This document shows, in pieces, positions 16,202-17,803 of a DNA stretch of 17,803 bases. The DNA is taken from contig JAOZKP010000022.1 of NCBI GenBank assembly GCA_029935295.1, forward strand, positions 1 to 17,803. The letters run 5' to 3'. The notes beneath the pieces are model-generated. The model did no database searches. It saw only the letters and a list, made by a program, of their open reading frames with translations, and had not been told where the DNA came from. The position numbers and the translations under genes were made by a program. The stretch is from a bacterium (GTDB lineage Bacteria; Desulfobacterota; Anaeroferrophillalia; Anaeroferrophillales; Tharpellaceae). The first letter of the stretch is position 1. Every line of letters starts with the position of its first letter.

Positions 16202-16693
16202 CTATCTCACAGTATATAATTCCACTCGTCGATTATCTTCAGCATAAGGGTCAGGATCAACTGGGTCACTTTCCCCTCGACCAGACCAGGAAAAGCGTTC
16301 TTCTGCTACCCCGCAATTGGCAACAAGATAATTCTTAACTGCCAGAGCCCTTTTTTCTGATAGGTCTAAATTGTATTTTTTCTCGCCTGAAGCATCTGTA
16401 TGGCCTTCCAGATCAAAATGAAATGTCAGCAACCGTTCAGTCTGCATGGCCTTACCGATCACATCAAGAACTTTTGCTGATTCGGGTTTTATCGTCGCAG
16501 AATTAAGATCGAAATGAACCCTGATAGTGCCAGTCTTTCTTCTGAACTCATCCGGTTTAAGTGCCAAGGAATCCACCAGCGTATTTAAGTCAGGAATATT
16601 GTTTTCAGTAACAACCAATGATTCAGCGAGGGACGACCCCACCATTAGGAATAAGAAAACAACAATCAGTAGAGAGCAACTACTCCTTTTCAT
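16202..16693 (-). CDS. Small periplasmic OmpA-domain (peptidoglycan-binding) protein
   Basis: This 163-residue protein has a signal peptide (about 1-23, SLA before ESL) with no lipobox cysteine, so it is probably soluble periplasmic rather than a Pal-type lipoprotein. Residues about 57-160 form an OmpA C-terminal domain with VHFDLNSATIKPES, GHTDASGE (97-104), the LSEKRA helix and NRRVEL (154-159), the residues that hold peptidoglycan. An AGGAGGT ribosome binding site lies 7 bases before the ATG. It begins a transcript that probably continues into the WD40-caspase gene 49 bp downstream. TssL in this window has its own OmpA domain, so this protein is not needed for that purpose, though it could add a second cell-wall anchor. 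Confidence 0.9.
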   Translation of the reverse strand: MKRSSCSLLIVVFLFLMVGSSLAESLVVTENNIPDLNTLVDSLALKPDEFRRKTGTIRVHFDLNSATIKPESAKVLDVIGKAMQTERLLTFHFDLEGHTDASGEKKYNLDLSEKRALAVKNYLVANCGVAEERFSWSGRGESDPVDPDPYAEDNRRVELYTVR

Positions 16694-16700
16694 CGCAAAA

Positions 16701-16727
16701 ACCTCCTAATGCGGGAATAAATCCGCA
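16701..16727 (-). promoter_or_regulatory. Ribosome binding site and adjoining leader hairpin of the OmpA-domain gene
   Basis: Minus-strand AGGAGGT (16707-16701) is a near-perfect Shine-Dalgarno sequence. Immediately upstream, TGCGG and CCGCA (16727-16723 and 16714-16710) can form a 5-bp stem with an 8-base loop. The hairpin leaves the ribosome binding site exposed. Confidence 0.5.
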
Positions 16728-16758
16728 ACCCAATGGGAGCCTCTTTAGCCCACAAATA

Positions 16759-16778
16759 AGTACTCTTATCAGAACATT
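16759..16778. promoter_or_regulatory. Degenerate copy of the dyad motif upstream of the OmpA-domain gene
   Basis: Sixteen of 20 bases match the core of the palindrome at 13750-13769 (shared pattern AGTnCTCTnATCAGAnCAnT). Matching bases continue to the left as GCCCnCAA (16748-16755 against 13739-13746). The site is about 65 bases before the start codon at 16693, in a promoter-like position. Confidence 0.5.
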
Positions 16779-16803
16779 TACTTGTTAAAAAAAACAAGTA
16801 AAT
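16776..16803. repeat. Perfect 11-bp inverted repeat with A6 loop
   Basis: ATTTACTTGTT and AACAAGTAAAT are exact inverted arms around six As (plus strand), in the gap after the hydrolase lipoprotein gene. On the transcribed strand the loop is T-rich but no T run follows the stem, so it is not a normal intrinsic terminator. It adjoins and slightly overlaps the dyad motif at 16759-16778. Confidence 0.6.
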
Positions 16804-16829
16804 AACCTGTAAGGCACTAATCAAAAAAA

Positions 16830-17660
16830 TTAACGTCCGGGTATCATTTTCAGTAATCCGGGCCACACTGACTGCCAGCAACAATGGTGATCAAATTGTT
16901 CTTTCGCAACAATTTTTACTAATTTATTGTCTGGCAAGGCATCGACATATGATTGAACCACCTCCTGTGACACTATTTGATCACGACCTCCAACAAAATG
17001 AATTTGCGGAATATTCTTAAGTTTTGCCCCAAATTTTTTGGGCTCAAGCGAATCTTTCAGGGGTGTAACTTTATGTTCTGCACACCATAATCGATGATCA
17101 AGGTTAGAGGCTACAGTCGCCAGCCAGACAACATCATCGCGCCGGGCCGCAAGCAAGGCCGCAATCACTCCGCCTCCGGAATAACCTACCAACCCAATTT
17201 TGTGAACCTGCACTCTCTTTTTTATGCGGTCGATTGCTGCCGTATAAGCTCTAACTACTTCTTCTGAATAACGAGCCAGCGACCAGTATGCCGACCGGCA
17301 GTGAGGATCTTCATTCCTTTGGAACTGCCCCGGTCGGGCTAGGTAGAGAATCCTCGCCGACGAATCTTTAAGTGCCAACCATAAAGCCAGTGGCTGTTTT
17401 GGAGTCGGGTCACATGCCAATTCGCCCTTTCGATGCCAGGCAGCACCATCACCCTCGATATAAACAGTAAGGGTATCTTGAGGACAGTTCTCGGTTTTAA
17501 CCGCACCATAAAGAATAAATTCTTCAGTCTTAAAATGAACCTCTTCAAAACCGGCCTGTAACGCAACCTCAAAACATTGCCGGTTATTCTTAAAATGAAT
17601 ACATGCTGGCAGTATCAATATACTGCACACCAAAAACCCGACAGTGACAAACCATTTCAA
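16830..17660 (-). CDS. Lipoprotein alpha/beta hydrolase
   Basis: A 276-residue predicted outer- or inner-membrane lipoprotein with serine-hydrolase fold features. A type II signal peptide ends in LPAC with the lipid-bearing Cys at residue 20. The nucleophile elbow GYSGGG places Ser161; Asp227 in GGRDQIV and His258 in FDHHCCW complete a plausible catalytic triad. Near the N-terminus, YIEGDGAAW (67-75) suits an oxyanion-hole strand. The substrate is unknown; esterase or lipase-like activity is the general expectation. A TTG start at 17660 is required: a TAA stop lies immediately upstream in frame, the lipobox comes before any internal Met, and AGGTAGGT precedes it. The gene begins 14 bp after an outer-membrane barrel gene, so they are co-transcribed. 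Confidence 0.85.
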   Translation of the reverse strand: MKWFVTVGFLVCSILILPACIHFKNNRQCFEVALQAGFEEVHFKTEEFILYGAVKTENCPQDTLTVYIEGDGAAWHRKGELACDPTPKQPLALWLALKDSSARILYLARPGQFQRNEDPHCRSAYWSLARYSEEVVRAYTAAIDRIKKRVQVHKIGLVGYSGGGVIAALLAARRDDVVWLATVASNLDHRLWCAEHKVTPLKDSLEPKKFGAKLKNIPQIHFVGGRDQIVSQEVVQSYVDALPDNKLVKIVAKEQFDHHCCWQSVWPGLLKMIPGR

Positions 17661-17663
17661 TTA

Positions 17664-17673
17664 CTACCTACCT
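17664..17673 (-). promoter_or_regulatory. Ribosome binding site supporting a TTG start
   Basis: Minus-strand AGGTAGGTAG lies 3 to 8 bases before TTG at 17660. With TAA directly upstream of the TTG, no other start fits the lipoprotein signal peptide. Confidence 0.65.
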
Positions 17674-17674
17674 G

Positions 17675-17803
17675 TCAAAATTCATAGCGCAGATTAGCGG
17701 TAACTGAATATTCATCGTAATCGCTGCGACCCAACACAACTCCACCTTGAATATCAGCACTGAAACCATTATCCAGATAAAATCTAACCCCGGGATTTAT
17801 CTC
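17675..17803 (-). CDS. C-terminal end of an outer-membrane beta-barrel protein (partial)
   Basis: The last 42 codons of a gene entering from the right edge. They encode alternating polar and hydrophobic strands (VRFYLDN, ADIQGGVVLG, YSVTANLRYEF) and end in Phe. A terminal aromatic residue at the end of an amphipathic last strand is the signature that the BAM machinery uses for outer-membrane barrels. The specific family cannot be told from this piece. It ends 14 bp before the hydrolase lipoprotein start. Confidence 0.75.
   Translation of the reverse strand, partial: EINPGVRFYLDNGFSADIQGGVVLGRSDYDEYSVTANLRYEF

Noticed and set aside
16202..16693. OmpA-domain protein as a Pal/TagL-type lipoprotein or T6SS anchor
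   Set aside because: The signal peptide has no lipobox cysteine and there is no membrane segment, so a membrane-tethered anchor is not supported.
16830..17660. Hydrolase lipoprotein as the missing TssJ
   Set aside because: It is an alpha/beta hydrolase with a GxSxG elbow and about 275 residues; TssJ is smaller, with a transthyretin-like beta fold.
1..17803. tRNA, rRNA, insertion sequence or attachment site
   Set aside because: No cloverleaf-like arms, transposase-like proteins or terminal inverted repeats with target duplications were seen in the window.

Overview
This window reads as chromosomal DNA of a Gram-negative bacterium. It carries most of the membrane and regulatory half of a type VI secretion system (T6SS), outer-membrane and lipoprotein genes, and an exported metal-binding repeat protein. 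Base composition is slightly AT-rich. MopE-type calcium/metal-binding repeats, exported WD40-caspase proteins and this T6SS gene content occur together in Desulfobacterota/Deltaproteobacteria-like genomes, but the lineage is an inference and I hold it loosely. Every gene I can support lies on the minus strand, so the window is transcribed from high to low coordinates.

Layout in transcription order. First comes the end of an outer-membrane beta-barrel gene (17803-17675), followed after 14 bp by a TTG-started alpha/beta-hydrolase lipoprotein (17660-16830). A 136-bp gap with inverted repeats leads to a small periplasmic OmpA-domain protein (16693-16202), then an exported WD40-propeller plus caspase-like protease (16152-13780). 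A 126-bp gap with a perfect 24-bp palindrome precedes a secreted 806-residue protein with MopE-like DxDxDG repeats (13653-11233). A 173-bp gap leads to the T6SS block: FHA protein (11059-9725), TssK (9708-8371), TssL with a peptidoglycan-binding domain (8365-7055), TssM (7051-3509), a TagF-PppA fusion (3512-2028) and the kinase PpkA (1938-130). A terminator-like hairpin follows ppkA, with the possible start of another gene at the window edge.

How the genes work together. TssK, TssL and TssM build the baseplate-to-membrane connection of the T6SS. PpkA, PppA, TagF and FHA form the threonine-phosphorylation switch that licenses or blocks assembly. The N-terminus of TssL carries threonines in an RTVIRP context that are good candidates for the phosphosite read by FHA. 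No TssJ lipoprotein gene is present between FHA and TssK, where it often sits. The peptidoglycan-binding tail on TssL may provide anchoring instead. Sheath, tube, spike and ATPase genes (TssB, C, Hcp, VgrG, ClpV) are outside the window.

The four genes upstream of the T6SS encode envelope or exported proteins. Whether they belong to the T6SS is unproven. Two of the intergenic gaps share a 20-bp dyad-symmetric motif (16 of 20 positions identical) and the FHA leader has a weaker version, which hints at common regulation or a dispersed palindromic repeat.
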